Below are positions 57,157 through 64,000 of a stretch of DNA of 64,000 nucleotides, in pieces. This stretch comes from Mariprofundus sp. EBB-1 (lineage in GTDB: Bacteria; Pseudomonadota; Zetaproteobacteria; Mariprofundales; Mariprofundaceae). Under the pieces are notes generated by a model, which was given only the letters and a program-made list of their open reading frames with translations, did not search any database and was not told the DNA's origin. How positions within the stretch are numbered: the first letter of the stretch is position 1; every line of letters starts with the position of its first letter. Made by a program: the position numbers and the translations under genes. The DNA lies in contig NZ_RCFQ01000005.1 of the NCBI RefSeq assembly GCF_003665155.1, forward strand, positions 49,557 to 113,556, read 5' to 3'.

Positions 57157-57271
57157 ACCTAACAAATAGTTCCAGCGGACCCCGAACACTCCGCGCCTTT
57201 TTGCGAATGCCTTCGGCATTTTTTCGCAAAAAGCCTCTCCGTGTTCGGTGCCGCTGAACTAGGCGTTATGC
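57157..57271 (+). other. attC site of cassette 1
   Basis: A 115-base imperfect inverted repeat. It opens with R'' ACCTAAC (57157-57163) and closes with R' GTTATGC (57265-57271). The inner L boxes are TAGTTCCAGCGG and CCGCTGAACTA, which pair except for one extra C, the extrahelical base that sets attC strand choice. The central arms also pair (CCGAACAC / GTGTTCGG and GCGAATGCC / GGCATTTTTTCGC in part). These are the standard parts of an integron attC. Confidence 0.88.
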
Positions 57272-57290
57272 ACACAAACATTCGTAAAAC

Positions 57291-57318
57291 TTGAATAGCA
57301 TGATGTCCATGCTATCAT
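57291..57318 (+). promoter_or_regulatory. Promoter-operator of the higBA cassette
   Basis: TTGAAT (57291-57296), 16 bases, TATCAT (57313-57318) gives a credible sigma-70 promoter. It contains the palindrome ATAGCATG-N5-CATGCTAT (57295-57315), a likely HigA binding site, so the antitoxin can repress its own operon. The toxin ATG follows seven bases later. The cassette is thus expressed without an integron promoter. Confidence 0.75.
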
Positions 57319-57324
57319 GTCACT

Positions 57325-57618
57325 ATGATCGTATCATTTAGAGATCAAGCTACGGAAGACATATTTAATGGCTTCAACTCAAAATTAGCGCGAAAATCTT
57401 GCCCTAGAACGCTTTGGCGAGTCGCCACCAGGAAGTTGGATCAACTCGATTCTGTCCTATTATTGGAGGAATTGAAGATTCCACCGGGCAATAGACTGGA
57501 AAACCTGTCTGGAGACAGAAAAGATGAGTGCAGTATTCGCATCAATGAGCAATACCGAATTTGTTTTATATGGGGTGAAACAGGCCCATACAACGTAGAA
57601 ATAACGGACTATCATTAG
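57325..57618 (+). CDS. higB: HigB-type toxin (RelE superfamily)
   Basis: A 97-residue mRNA interferase-like protein. The HigB pattern is clear: RKLDQLDSVLLLEELKIPPG, NRLENLSGDRKDECSIRIN and YRICFIWGE near the C-terminus. HigB toxins cut mRNA on the ribosome. It is followed ten bases later by higA; the toxin-first order is typical of higBA. It forms cassette 2 of the integron; toxin-antitoxin pairs are known to stabilise cassette arrays. Confidence 0.93.
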   Translation: MIVSFRDQATEDIFNGFNSKLARKSCPRTLWRVATRKLDQLDSVLLLEELKIPPGNRLENLSGDRKDECSIRINEQYRICFIWGETGPYNVEITDYH

Positions 57619-57627
57619 AGGTGAATC

Positions 57628-57945
57628 ATGATACGTATTCCAAGTGACAGAGAGCCTACCCACCCAGGCGAAATGCTTCGGGAAGAATTTCTTATTCCTA
57701 TGAATATCAGCCAGCGCGACCTTGCTGATGCAATCCATGTGCCCTATCAGCGCGTCAATGAACTGGTCAATAAAAAAAGAGGTATTACCCCAAGTACTGC
57801 TCTTCGTTTGGCTAAGTTCTTTGGAATGTCAGCTGATTTTTGGCTTAATATGCAAATGCGATGGGAGCTTTTCAAAGCAAAAAATACAGAGGCGACTGAA
57901 CTGAATGCCATTCAAGACTATCAACATGTTCAGAAAATCGCCTAA
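57628..57945 (+). CDS. higA: HigA-type antitoxin (XRE family)
   Basis: A 105-residue helix-turn-helix antitoxin. It starts with the family's PTHPGEMLREEFLIPMNIS and has the helix-turn-helix at about residues 30-55 (QRDLADAIHVPYQRVNELVN), then SADFWLNMQMRWEL. It should neutralise HigB and bind the palindrome before higB. An AGAGGTG ribosome binding site precedes the ATG. Its stop codon lies inside a GCCTAAC that is the probable start of the next attC. Confidence 0.95.
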   Translation: MIRIPSDREPTHPGEMLREEFLIPMNISQRDLADAIHVPYQRVNELVNKKRGITPSTALRLAKFFGMSADFWLNMQMRWELFKAKNTEATELNAIQDYQHVQKIA

Positions 57946-57990
57946 CCAAAGGTGGATTCAAGTTGTAAGTGCACCACTTTTGGCTGAATT
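57943..57990 (+). other. Truncated or decayed second attC
   Basis: GCCTAAC (57943-57949) matches the R'' core and pairs with the TTATGC at the 5' end of cassette 2 in all but one base, as a partner attC should. No R' core or L' box follows. Instead CCAAAGGTGG (57949-57958) and CCACTTTTGG form a near-perfect hairpin that may be an insertion-sequence end. The array appears to stop here, and 57991-58116 shows no gene. Confidence 0.5.
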
Positions 57991-58116
57991 TGAGCAGCGG
58001 GGCCAGATCAGGATTCTCTCTTGCTCACAATAGCTCCGCAGATGAAAACACATAACACAGCTCGCTCCCCCCATTGCTGCGAACAATATAAGGCAATACC
58101 ATAGAGGAAATAAGCA

Positions 58117-58410
58117 ATGGCATTAGTAAAAGCAAGCAACACAGAGATTCAAGCGTTTATCAGTACATATCATTGCTGGTCTGTTGAAAACAACAAACTA
58201 CATCGTGAGTATATATTTAATGATTTCGTACAGGCATTTGGCTTTATGACAGAAGCAGCACTGATTTCTGAATCCACAAATCACCATCCCGAGTGGTTTA
58301 ACGTATATAAGAAAGTGACTGTCGATTTAACTACACATGAAGCTGGCGGAATTACCGAACGCGATTTCTCACTGGCAATGAAAATGGAAGAAATAGCCTC
58401 AAAAAAATAG
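58117..58410 (+). CDS. Pterin-4a-carbinolamine dehydratase-like protein
   Basis: A 97-residue PCD/DCoH-fold protein. It has the family's H-H-P-E-W-F-N-V-Y motif near residue 55, followed by [14 protein letters not shown]. The enzyme recycles oxidised pterin cofactor or, in many bacteria without phenylalanine hydroxylase, supports molybdopterin or other pterin chemistry. An AGAGGAAATAAGCAATG context gives the start. It is close to the integron but I see no attC after it, so it is counted as core genome. Confidence 0.85.
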   Translation: MALVKASNTEIQAFISTYHCWSVENNKLHREYIFNDFVQAFGFMTEAALISESTNHHPEWFNVYKKVTVDLTTHEAGGITERDFSLAMKMEEIASKK

Positions 58411-58537
58411 AGCGTTCACGCGGAATCGCTTCAGGGCCAGGTCTATCATTGATGCATAGCAGGCAATGGCCAGGCTACTGAATTCAGGAAACACAACACC
58501 ACCCAGCAGCCTACCATGACGTTTTTCACACCCTCTT

Positions 58538-59503
58538 TTATTTCGACCCGAACAATTCTTTAATGCCACCGATAGCACCCAGCGTGGCTGTTGCGTCAAT
58601 CGGCATAAATACGGTCTTGTCGCCTTCACCAGCGGCACCAACCGTCTTGAGTGTGTCCAGATAACGGATCGCAATGAGGTACTGACTGAAACCCTCATCA
58701 CCCAAAGCTTCTTTGAGCTTATCCAGCGCGGCCTTTTCACCATCAGCTTCAAGAATACGTGCTTCACGATTACCTTCAGCCACCAGAATCGCGGCCTGCT
58801 TTTCACCTTCGGCTTTGAGAATATCCGATTGACGAGAACCTTCTGCTTCCAAAATAGATGCGCGTTTATCACGCTCTGCCCGCATCTGTTTTTCCATCGC
58901 CGCCTGTACTGCGTCAGGTACGTTCAAATCCTGTACTTCCACACGCTTAACTTTGGCTCCCCAGTCATCAGCGGCCTGATCCAGCGTAATCTGCAAGCGT
59001 GCGTTGATGTCTTCACGTGATGAGAGTGTTTTATCCAGTTCCATCTCCCCAACCAGACTACGCAGGGTAGTCTGGCCAAGTTTCTCAATTGAATTTGGCA
59101 GGTTGGCGATGCGATACACTGCATCATGCGGATTGGTAATTTCGATATAGAGCAACGCATTGATCTGGATGCTCACATTATCGCGTGTAATCACTGTCTG
59201 TGATGGAAAATCCAATACAGTTTCCCTGATATCAATGCGCTTGACGCTGGTTAGACTTGAATAGGCAGAATCACCAGCGTCACCCAATAAACGACCCAAT
59301 GCGCCACCTGACGCAGGCGATTTCCAGATAAATTCACGTGGTTGATCAAGAAAAGGTACAATGAAGTTGATACCTGGCATTAATGTCCGACTATAATTAC
59401 CCAAGCGCTCAATCACCATGCGCTCTGAGTTACGAATTACCACCACGCCTTTAAAAACTATTACAACGACCACTACTGCGATCGCAATCATTACCATATC
59501 CAT
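58538..59503 (-). CDS. qmcA: SPFH/Band 7 (QmcA-like stomatin) membrane protein
   Basis: A 321-residue protein. The N-terminal membrane segment (IAIAVVVVVIVFKGVVVI) is followed by the SPFH domain (ERMVIERLGNYSRTLMPGIN, RIDIRETVLDFPSQTVITRDNVS) and a coiled coil rich in Ala, Glu and Arg (residues ~210-260). The family forms oligomeric rings in membrane microdomains and affects protease (FtsH/HflKC-like) control. Its start shares one base with the stop of the NfeD gene, a widespread two-gene pair. Confidence 0.93.
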   Translation of the reverse strand: MDMVMIAIAVVVVVIVFKGVVVIRNSERMVIERLGNYSRTLMPGINFIVPFLDQPREFIWKSPASGGALGRLLGDAGDSAYSSLTSVKRIDIRETVLDFPSQTVITRDNVSIQINALLYIEITNPHDAVYRIANLPNSIEKLGQTTLRSLVGEMELDKTLSSREDINARLQITLDQAADDWGAKVKRVEVQDLNVPDAVQAAMEKQMRAERDKRASILEAEGSRQSDILKAEGEKQAAILVAEGNREARILEADGEKAALDKLKEALGDEGFSQYLIAIRYLDTLKTVGAAGEGDKTVFMPIDATATLGAIGGIKELFGSK

Positions 59504-59946
59504 CAGTTATTCTCCTTAAGTTTGGCGACAAACAGCGTACTACCATTGACGCCAATAATAATCGCCGGTTCACCAGCTTGTAGTCTGTCTTCTGATTCAG
59601 CTTCCCATGTCACCGTTTTATAATCCACACGACCGCGCGGTGAAACGTCTTCAACCACTTTCACCTGTTTACCTACCATAAATGAGATATTATCAATTTC
59701 TTCATCACCACCTTTGGAGCGCAGGAAATATAACAGCCCCGTCGCCGCAGCCGTTGCCAATATGAAAACCAGCCACTGTGCCTGCATCGACAGCTCGGTC
59801 ATTGAAGCCGCTATGCCTACGACCCCTGCACCGGCAGCTAATGCCAACAGATAATAAGAACCCACCAGTATCAACTCGACTACTGCAATCACACATCCTG
59901 CCAGTAGCCATAAATGCCAAACCTCTAATCCCAACGATTCAAACAT
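59503..59946 (-). CDS. NfeD-like membrane protein
   Basis: A 147-residue protein with three membrane segments (residues ~9-30, 33-52 and 55-77). A C-terminal OB-fold domain follows (GKQVKVVEDVSPRGRVDYKT, then AIIIGVNGSTLFV). This is the short NfeD form that partners with stomatin-type proteins. GGAGG lies before the ATG. Confidence 0.9.
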   Translation of the reverse strand: MFESLGLEVWHLWLLAGCVIAVVELILVGSYYLLALAAGAGVVGIAASMTELSMQAQWLVFILATAAATGLLYFLRSKGGDEEIDNISFMVGKQVKVVEDVSPRGRVDYKTVTWEAESEDRLQAGEPAIIIGVNGSTLFVAKLKENN

Positions 59947-60357
59947 GTAACCTCCTGATCGATTTTAAAGCATAGTCATAATGTCCAAATGTAACAACAT
60001 GGCCTCCTGTGATCCTAGGCCAAGTTCTTTAAATATTTAACCGTCCGCGTCTATAGCATTTGTGCGTCCTGCACGTCACAGGTTTACCCTATGTCGTACG
60101 TAAATGTTGTCACCTTGGCGCAAAGAAGTCATTACAATGATCAAAAAATTGTAATATAACAGAATAGTAAAACATGAGGATTGCATCTGTTTTTGTCTTT
60201 ACTTTGCGAAACTCTGCGTACTCTGCGGTAAAAATGCTGAACAGTGATACTAAAACACAGGATATTTTACTACGATTGCCCTACCTATGCCCCCTCACTC
60301 ATTAAAACCGCCCCCACCAAACTTGCGTAGATCACGGCCAAGTGGACACTTGCCGAC
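59947..60357. repeat. Intergenic region with dispersed repeat copy (60181-60235)
   Basis: A gene-free gap of 411 bases. It holds a copy of the TTTGCG repeat family: TGCATCTGTTTTTGTCTTTA then CTTTGCGAAACTCTGCGTAC then TCTGCGGTAAAAA. The order and bases match those of 13361-13402, with one extra internal unit. Nothing else was recognised in the gap. Confidence 0.6.
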
Positions 60358-61029
60358 ATGATACCTTTTCGACTACTCGATACAGCTACAGAACATGGTG
60401 CAACCTTGAAACTATATCAACGCGGTATGGATTTCTCGATCCGAGTCGATCAAGCCGGCGACCTGATGAATTCACGCATGCATAATTCGGAAGATGTGCT
60501 GGCCGAGCTGGCCTGCAAGCCCATCGCAAAACGTAAAAATGCCCATGTGCTGGTCGGTGGCCTTGGTATGGGGTTTACGCTGGCTGCCGCACTTTCCAAT
60601 ACAGGCCCAACAGCGACTGTTTCCGTTGCAGAACTGATGCCTGCCGTCATACGCTGGAATTATGAATATCTGGGTATTCTGGCCGGCTCACCTTTGGAGG
60701 ATGAACGTGTAAAGGTGATTGAAGGTGATGTCGGTAAAATCATGTTTGAGCATAAAAATAGCTTTGATGCCATCATGCTGGATGTCGATAATGGCCCGGA
60801 CGCTTTTACTATTGATGACAATGATTCCCTCTACAGCCTGCGCGGTCTTAACAATGCCTTTGATGCATTGAAACCCGGTGGCGTCCTCACGGTCTGGTCG
60901 GGGTTTTCATCCCCCAGCTTCACACAACGCTTAATGAAAATCGGCTTTGATGTGAAAGTACATAGTGTGCGGGGCCATAAAAATCAGGCCAATAACCGAC
61001 ACACCATCTGGGTTGCTATTCGCACGTAG
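60358..61029 (+). CDS. Spermidine-synthase-like methyltransferase-fold protein
   Basis: A 223-residue protein. The Rossmann core has VLVGGLGMGFTLAAALS near residue 65, an acidic VAELMP motif, VIEGDVGKI, and DAIMLDVDNGPDAF, resembling the polyamine-synthase (SpeE) fold. The N-terminal beta domain of true SpeE is short here, and the tail is LKPGGVLTVWSG. The substrate may not be a polyamine; many such proteins have unknown roles. No strong ribosome binding site is seen. Confidence 0.75.
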   Translation: MIPFRLLDTATEHGATLKLYQRGMDFSIRVDQAGDLMNSRMHNSEDVLAELACKPIAKRKNAHVLVGGLGMGFTLAAALSNTGPTATVSVAELMPAVIRWNYEYLGILAGSPLEDERVKVIEGDVGKIMFEHKNSFDAIMLDVDNGPDAFTIDDNDSLYSLRGLNNAFDALKPGGVLTVWSGFSSPSFTQRLMKIGFDVKVHSVRGHKNQANNRHTIWVAIRT

Positions 61030-61194
61030 TTCATACCATTTAATGGTAATTCTCCCTTGATGCAAACTGAAATGATACGAAGTGCAACACCCCCACAAGG
61101 TAAGCCGTAGCCGTTCATACCATAGCCGACAGTAGAACGGATTTGCGCTTATGCATTATACGGCGATAATGTCGGAAAAATTTGGAGGATCACC

Positions 61195-61764
61195 ATGAAA
61201 AAAATACTTTTGATGACTACGGCTCTGCTATTAACACAGGCCAACGCGGCCCAGGCTATTGAAATTGAACCTTATGCGGGCATAGGACTTGGTATTTTTG
61301 AACTCGAACCTGGAGCAAACAAAAAAACCACCATCGGTGGCTTTGGTTTTGTAGGCGCGAACCTGCATGAATATTTCGCTACAGAATTTCGCGTCGGCAC
61401 AACTGGCGCAGAACAGCGCGAAGAACGTACGATTGTACTCAGTGAAGAATTTCAGGTGAACTGGTTTGTATCCGCATTTGCCAAACCTAAAATTGAAGTT
61501 GCCGACGGTTTCGATCTCTATGCTTTGGCGGGATTCAGCACCGTCAACGCCAGCCATACCCCTGCCAATTCACTCATTAAAACCACAAAAAGCAGTACTG
61601 GATTCAGCTATGGTCTAGGTGGTACTTACCGCTACAATGACAGATTCACTATTGGTATGGAATGGGCTCGTTTTTCCACCAAAGCTGACCTGGCAACAAA
61701 AAACACCTCATTTAGCGGCCTGGATGTAAACGGTTTCACCACCACATTCGCTTATAACTATTAA
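61195..61764 (+). CDS. Outer-membrane beta-barrel protein (OmpA-like/porin type)
   Basis: A 189-residue precursor. A signal peptide (KILLMTTALLLTQANAAQA) is followed by alternating hydrophobic strands of the eight-stranded OMP_b-brl kind (YAGIGLGIFEL, TIGGFGFVGANL, DLYALAGFSTVNA, SYGLGGTYRYN), ending in FAYNY, a terminal aromatic as needed for barrel insertion. TGGAGG precedes the ATG. Function unknown; such small barrels often aid adhesion or membrane stability. A terminator follows. Confidence 0.85.
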   Translation: MKKILLMTTALLLTQANAAQAIEIEPYAGIGLGIFELEPGANKKTTIGGFGFVGANLHEYFATEFRVGTTGAEQREERTIVLSEEFQVNWFVSAFAKPKIEVADGFDLYALAGFSTVNASHTPANSLIKTTKSSTGFSYGLGGTYRYNDRFTIGMEWARFSTKADLATKNTSFSGLDVNGFTTTFAYNY

Positions 61765-61822
61765 TCATTAAGGATATGCTGAATACATCAGCGCTTTCTT
61801 AAGTAACTATTTGTCAGTAATC

Positions 61823-61852
61823 AACGGTCATCTGCTCAGGCAGGTGGCCGTT
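61823..61852 (+). terminator. Terminator after the barrel protein gene
   Basis: A 13-base stem AACGGTCATCTGC / GCAGGTGGCCGTT with two G-U pairs and loop TCAG, followed by TTTATTTC (TTTTT counting the last stem bases). A good intrinsic terminator. Confidence 0.85.
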
Positions 61853-61919
61853 TTTATTTCTCCCTCGTTTCGCTTTCGCTGTAAGTGACAGGCCATCGCA
61901 GTTGATAGATACTCGCTTG

Positions 61920-63761
61920 ATGGATCAGCACATGCCGCAAGCCCGTCACATTTTACAGTCCACCTTCGGTTACGATGATTTTCGTCATCATCAGGCAGAT
62001 ATTATTGAAGCCATCATCGATGGTCAGGATGTATTAACACTGATGCCAACAGGTGGTGGAAAATCTATCTGTTATCAAATACCTGCACTTGTGCGCAGTG
62101 GCACTGCAATTGTCATATCACCGCTGATTGCACTCATGCAAGATCAGGTTGATGCATTGCAACAACTGGGAATCAAGTCTGCTTTTTTGAATTCCACGCT
62201 CCATGCCAGCGAACAGCGTGAGATCGAGGAAGCATTTATCCATGGTGCATACGATCTCATTTACATGGCTCCTGAACGGCTACTCAACAGCTATACCCTG
62301 AACCTCATCGACCGCTGTGAGATATCGCTATTCGCTATTGATGAAGCGCATTGTGTGGCCCAGTGGGGTCATGATTTCCGCAAAGAATATCAGCAGTTAT
62401 CCATGTTGCATGAGCGCTATCCCAACGTACCACGCATAGCACTTACTGCGACTGCTGATGAGCGCACCCGCATTGAAATCATTGAACAACTGGCCCTGCA
62501 GCAGGCGCATCTGTTCATCAACAGTTTTGATCGCCCCAATATTCATTATGCCATCAACGATCTGGGGAATGGCCGTGAAGAACTATTGAAATTCATCAAG
62601 GAGAATCACCCTGATGATGCCGGCATCGTCTACTGCCTGAGCCGTAAAAATGTTGAGACCACAGCCGAGTGGCTCAATAAAAAAGGCCGCACCGCCCTGC
62701 CCTATCATGCCGGTCTTCATCAGGATATACGTCAAGAGCATCAACAACGATTCCTGCGTGAGGATGGCTTGATTATTGTTGCTACTATCGCTTTTGGCAT
62801 GGGTATTGATAAGCCCGATGTACGCTTTGTAGCCCATATGAATTTACCGAAAAACATCGAATCCTACTATCAGGAGACTGGTCGCGCTGGCCGTGATGGA
62901 CTGCCATCCAATGCATGGATGAATTATGGCCTGAAAGATGTGATCAATCTGCGCCTGTTCACCCAGAACAGTGATGCCGATGAGCTGTTTAAACGCATGA
63001 TGCTGCAAAAGACCGATGCTATGCTCGGCCTGTGTGAGCTCACCAGTTGCAGACGTCAGGCTGTGCTGGCCTATTTTGGTGAGACCTTAGAAAAGCCATG
63101 TGGCAATTGCGATAACTGCATCAATCCACCAGAAACATGGGATGCCACCATCGCCACGCAAAAAATACTCTCCTGCATCTATCGTACCAAGGAGCGCTTT
63201 GGTGCCCAATACATTATCGATATCATGCTCGGTAAAGATGACGAGCGCATCAAAGCCAATAATCATGATCAACTGAGTACCTTTGGCATTGGTCAGGAAC
63301 ATAGCAGCCCGGAATGGCGCGGCATATTCCGCCAACTGGTTGCACACGGTTATCTGGCTACCGATGTGGAAGGCTATGGTGTACTCAAACTCACACCCAA
63401 AGCATGGCCCTTACTTAAACGCAGTGAATCGCCACAAACCGTGATGTTAAGAAAACTGAGTAAAGCATCAAAAGTGAAGAAAAAGAGAAGCAGCTCATCA
63501 TCCAATGCAGCAGTCAGACGCTTCGCTCAGGATTTATCGACGCATGATCAGGAGCTGTTTGAACAACTGCGCCAACTACGCAGCACACTGGCTAAAGATC
63601 AGAATGTACCGCCCTACGTTATTTTCCCGGACAAAACACTGGTAGAGATGGTCATCGCCAAACCCGGCAGCGAATCCCAGATGCTGGAAATTTCAGGCAT
63701 CGGCGAAGTCAAATTTAGCAGGTACGGTGAAGCTTTTCTAAATGAAATAATGAATAGATAG
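61920..63761 (+). CDS. recQ: ATP-dependent DNA helicase RecQ
   Basis: A 613-residue 3'-5' helicase for recombination and repair. Walker A is PTGGGKS near residue 50 and the DEAH box is [14 protein letters not shown] near 140. Motif VI is [10 protein letters not shown]. The RQC zinc site has Cys in CELTSCRRQ and CGNCDNC near residues 370-395. A C-terminal HRDC domain follows ([15 protein letters not shown] ... VPPYVIFPD). I use ATG 61920 because it fits the family start; TTG 61902 in the same frame is an alternative. No strong ribosome binding site is seen for either. Confidence 0.95.
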   Translation: MDQHMPQARHILQSTFGYDDFRHHQADIIEAIIDGQDVLTLMPTGGGKSICYQIPALVRSGTAIVISPLIALMQDQVDALQQLGIKSAFLNSTLHASEQREIEEAFIHGAYDLIYMAPERLLNSYTLNLIDRCEISLFAIDEAHCVAQWGHDFRKEYQQLSMLHERYPNVPRIALTATADERTRIEIIEQLALQQAHLFINSFDRPNIHYAINDLGNGREELLKFIKENHPDDAGIVYCLSRKNVETTAEWLNKKGRTALPYHAGLHQDIRQEHQQRFLREDGLIIVATIAFGMGIDKPDVRFVAHMNLPKNIESYYQETGRAGRDGLPSNAWMNYGLKDVINLRLFTQNSDADELFKRMMLQKTDAMLGLCELTSCRRQAVLAYFGETLEKPCGNCDNCINPPETWDATIATQKILSCIYRTKERFGAQYIIDIMLGKDDERIKANNHDQLSTFGIGQEHSSPEWRGIFRQLVAHGYLATDVEGYGVLKLTPKAWPLLKRSESPQTVMLRKLSKASKVKKKRSSSSSNAAVRRFAQDLSTHDQELFEQLRQLRSTLAKDQNVPPYVIFPDKTLVEMVIAKPGSESQMLEISGIGEVKFSRYGEAFLNEIMNR

Positions 63762-63843
63762 CTCACGACTTAAGTCATACAGGGCATTCAGTACTCCTTA
63801 CCCTTCACCCCTTAAACAATCGCTGATCAACCATATCTGAGTG

Positions 63844-64000
63844 CTAATCAACCGCTGCCGGGGTGCGATCAACATCAACCAGATAATCACCACGTAGCCA
63901 GTTACGGCCGAGCAATACGCGATAATGCATATTGATGCGCGACTTCAATGTAAACAGCACCGTTTTTTCATAACCGCGCCAACGCACCGTTAATGGAACC
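63844..64000 (-). CDS. C-terminal end of an ATP-dependent zinc protease-like protein (partial)
   Basis: A minus-strand frame enters from the right edge and ends in TAG at 63844. The 51 visible residues include SRINMHYRVLLGRNWLRGDY and LVDVDRT, the C-terminal signature of the RimB/Zn_protease (PF05618) family, retropepsin-like proteins often near rimK. The N-terminal part with the catalytic Asp is outside the window, so the call is provisional. recQ converges on it with no clear terminator in 63762-63843. Confidence 0.7.
   Translation of the reverse strand, partial: VPLTVRWRGYEKTVLFTLKSRINMHYRVLLGRNWLRGDYLVDVDRTPAAVD

Noticed and set aside
57949..57990. IS30-like terminal repeat after higA
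   Set aside because: The GATTCAAGTTGTAAGTGCACC phrase looked familiar as an IS end, but I cannot confirm a match and no transposase is near, so it is mentioned only as a possibility.
58117..58410. Pterin dehydratase gene as a third integron cassette
   Set aside because: No attC follows it, its ribosome binding site and composition match the core genome, and the array's last core site is already decayed before it.
1..64000. CRISPR arrays, rRNA and tRNA genes
   Set aside because: No regularly spaced direct repeats, no rRNA-like sequence and no convincing tRNA arms were seen on either strand by eye.

Overview
The window reads as the chromosome of a motile, Gram-negative proteobacterium. The signs are type IV pilus and flagellar genes, an outer-membrane barrel protein, lipoproteins, a short-form HisG and a NAD-linked [NiFe] hydrogenase. 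Base composition looks slightly below 50% GC by eye. The mix of hydrogen metabolism, c-type cytochrome, split histidine pathway and polar-type flagellar genes would suit a chemolithotrophic marine or freshwater proteobacterium (Zetaproteobacteria are one candidate), but that placement is inference. I saw no rRNA, tRNA or CRISPR array.

Layout: 0-3.9 kb is the end of a bidirectional hydrogenase operon (hoxF tail, hoxU, hoxY, hoxH, maturation protease hoxW, and a small ASCH protein). 4.2-7.7 kb holds a DUF454 membrane protein, DNA glycosylase tag and the radical-SAM protein YgiQ. 7.8-13.3 kb is a signalling block: a diguanylate cyclase with a periplasmic CxxCH motif, co-transcribed with a voltage-gated K+ channel, facing a hybrid histidine kinase. 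13.4-18.7 kb carries a cupin, a methyltransferase, a DASS transporter, hemL and hisI-hisE. 18.9-28 kb is the flagellar filament region on the minus strand (two fliS paralogues, a fliT-like gene, fliD, flaG, fliC) with sigma-28-like promoters, facing a giant TPR-GT41-FkbM fusion that probably glycosylates and methylates flagellin. 28-34.7 kb is housekeeping (rsmC, rsuA, ispB, maf, rng, hemW). 34.7-39.5 kb is pilMNOQ without pilP. 40-44.2 kb has an orphan carA, an IS scar with an in-frame chimera of two unrelated transposases, and rho with a long disordered N-terminus. 44.5-53.2 kb is murA-hisG-hisD-hisC-hisB-hisH-hisA-hisF, interrupted by a coiled-coil cytochrome c lipoprotein and by repeat insertions. 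53.5 kb is a small heat-shock protein.

54.0-58.0 kb is the most unusual part: a chromosomal integron. It has an intI-type integrase with the integron-specific insertion, an attI-like site, a cassette encoding an unrecognised 193-residue protein, a good attC site, a HigB-HigA toxin-antitoxin cassette, and what looks like a broken second attC. Downstream of intI, in the same direction, are an 18-codon remnant of a duplicated methyltransferase gene and a DUF3800 gene, linked to intI by successive ATGA stop-start overlaps. A multi-branched inverted repeat and the intact methyltransferase follow.

58.1-64 kb returns to core genes: a pterin dehydratase, an SPFH/NfeD pair, a spermidine-synthase-like protein, an outer-membrane barrel, recQ, and the end of an ATP-dependent zinc-protease-like gene.

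Two families of short inverted repeats are scattered between genes across the window. In two places repeat sequence sits directly before a histidine gene (hisH and hisF) that lacks an obvious ribosome binding site.
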